From positions 19,124,850 through 19,188,849 of the forward strand of contig OW121742.1 in assembly GCA_933228675.1 (NCBI GenBank): DNA of 64,000 nucleotides, given 5' to 3'. Shown here in pieces: positions 63,540-64,000 of the stretch; the first letter of the stretch is position 1, and the number at the start of each line of letters is the position of its first letter. The notes beneath the pieces were generated by a model. It was not told the origin of the DNA, ran no database searches, and was given only the letters and a program-made list of their open reading frames with translations. This stretch comes from Stomorhina lunata. Its lineage: Eukaryota > Arthropoda > Insecta > Diptera > Rhiniidae. Made by a program: the position numbers and the translations under genes.

Positions 63540-64000
63540 GACCCAATAGGAAAAAAATTATATTTTAAAACAAAAATTTTTTTATAGAAAAAAAGTTTAA
63601 AAAAAATTTCTATAAAAACAATTCGCAGAATTTTTTATTTGAAAAAAATTTCCTAACAAAAACGAAATAATTCAAAAATTGAATATTTTTTTATAGGAAA
63701 TTATTCAAAAAAAATTTTTCAAATTTGTAAATGAATTTTTTTTTTAAAAGTGTATTAAAATCTTTTTCAAAAAGTTCTTATTTTTATAGGAAATTTTTCA
63801 AAAAATTTTAATTTTTATAGAAAATGTTTTAAAATTTTTTTTATTTTATAGGAAATTTTTTTAAAACTACTTATTTTTAAAGGAAATTTTTCAAAAATTT
63901 CTTAATTTTATAGGATTTTTTCAAAAATTTCTAATTTTTATTGGAAATTTTTTAAAAATTTCTTAATTTTATAGGAAATTTTTCAAAAATTTCTTATTTT
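63540..64000 (-). repeat. Family A array, inverted, running off the window
   Basis: Decayed at first, then regular reverse-orientation monomers from about 63770 up to the window edge. Confidence 0.88.

Overview
This window looks like non-coding, repeat-dominated DNA from an insect, most likely a higher fly (Diptera). Three things point that way. It is extremely A+T rich. It carries a copia-lineage retrotransposon whose primer-binding site matches the inside of initiator tRNA-Met, as in Drosophila copia. It also holds elements with a GACA/GACG microsatellite next to a conserved block, resembling dipteran mini-me elements. I found no host gene, no intact structural RNA gene and no CRISPR array. 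The only convincing protein-coding gene is the 1,334-residue copia polyprotein (minus strand, 17758-21762).

Roughly 45% of the window (my estimate by eye) is tandem repeat. Nearly all arrays have a 31-bp monomer, although by linker sequence they fall into about eight families. Most contain the palindrome TTTTCTATAGAAAA or a close derivative, joined to a family-specific linker of about 11-17 bp. Layout: CTATAG/GCGATCGC arrays (1-450, 1387-2656, 3330-3978); family A (4690-9500, 10800-12150, 40158-40790, 43880-45860, 47215-49075, 56340-57765, 60600-61505, 63540-64000, in both orientations); family B (12961-23275, split by the copia insertion); family C (24000-25840 and 26630-27020); family D (27815-30990); an unrelated 30-bp minisatellite (31862-32450); a decayed 31-mer (32560-33720); and family E (35700-38545).

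Mobile elements: a very young full-length copia element (17474-22115; identical LTRs, 5-bp target duplication) inside the family B array; a 1.3-kb non-autonomous hAT-like element with a perfect 8-bp target duplication (41913-43213); a 5.2-kb foldback element with 1.3-kb inverted arms and ten copies of a TGTGACGGACGCTAC-type motif (49959-55116); a 1.3-kb element with inverted ends and two tRNA-like segments (61515-62815); two mini-me-like units (58790-59712); and four copies of an unrecognised 0.6-0.8 kb interspersed family that abut family A arrays.

The elements and satellites appear linked. One interspersed module (AACGCGTCGAGGAA) is followed by 31-mer arrays at three places, and the 0.6-0.8 kb family sits at family A array borders. 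This suggests, as inference, that transposons carry short 31-mer tracts that later expand into arrays. The remaining stretches are A+T-rich sequence in which I recognise nothing.
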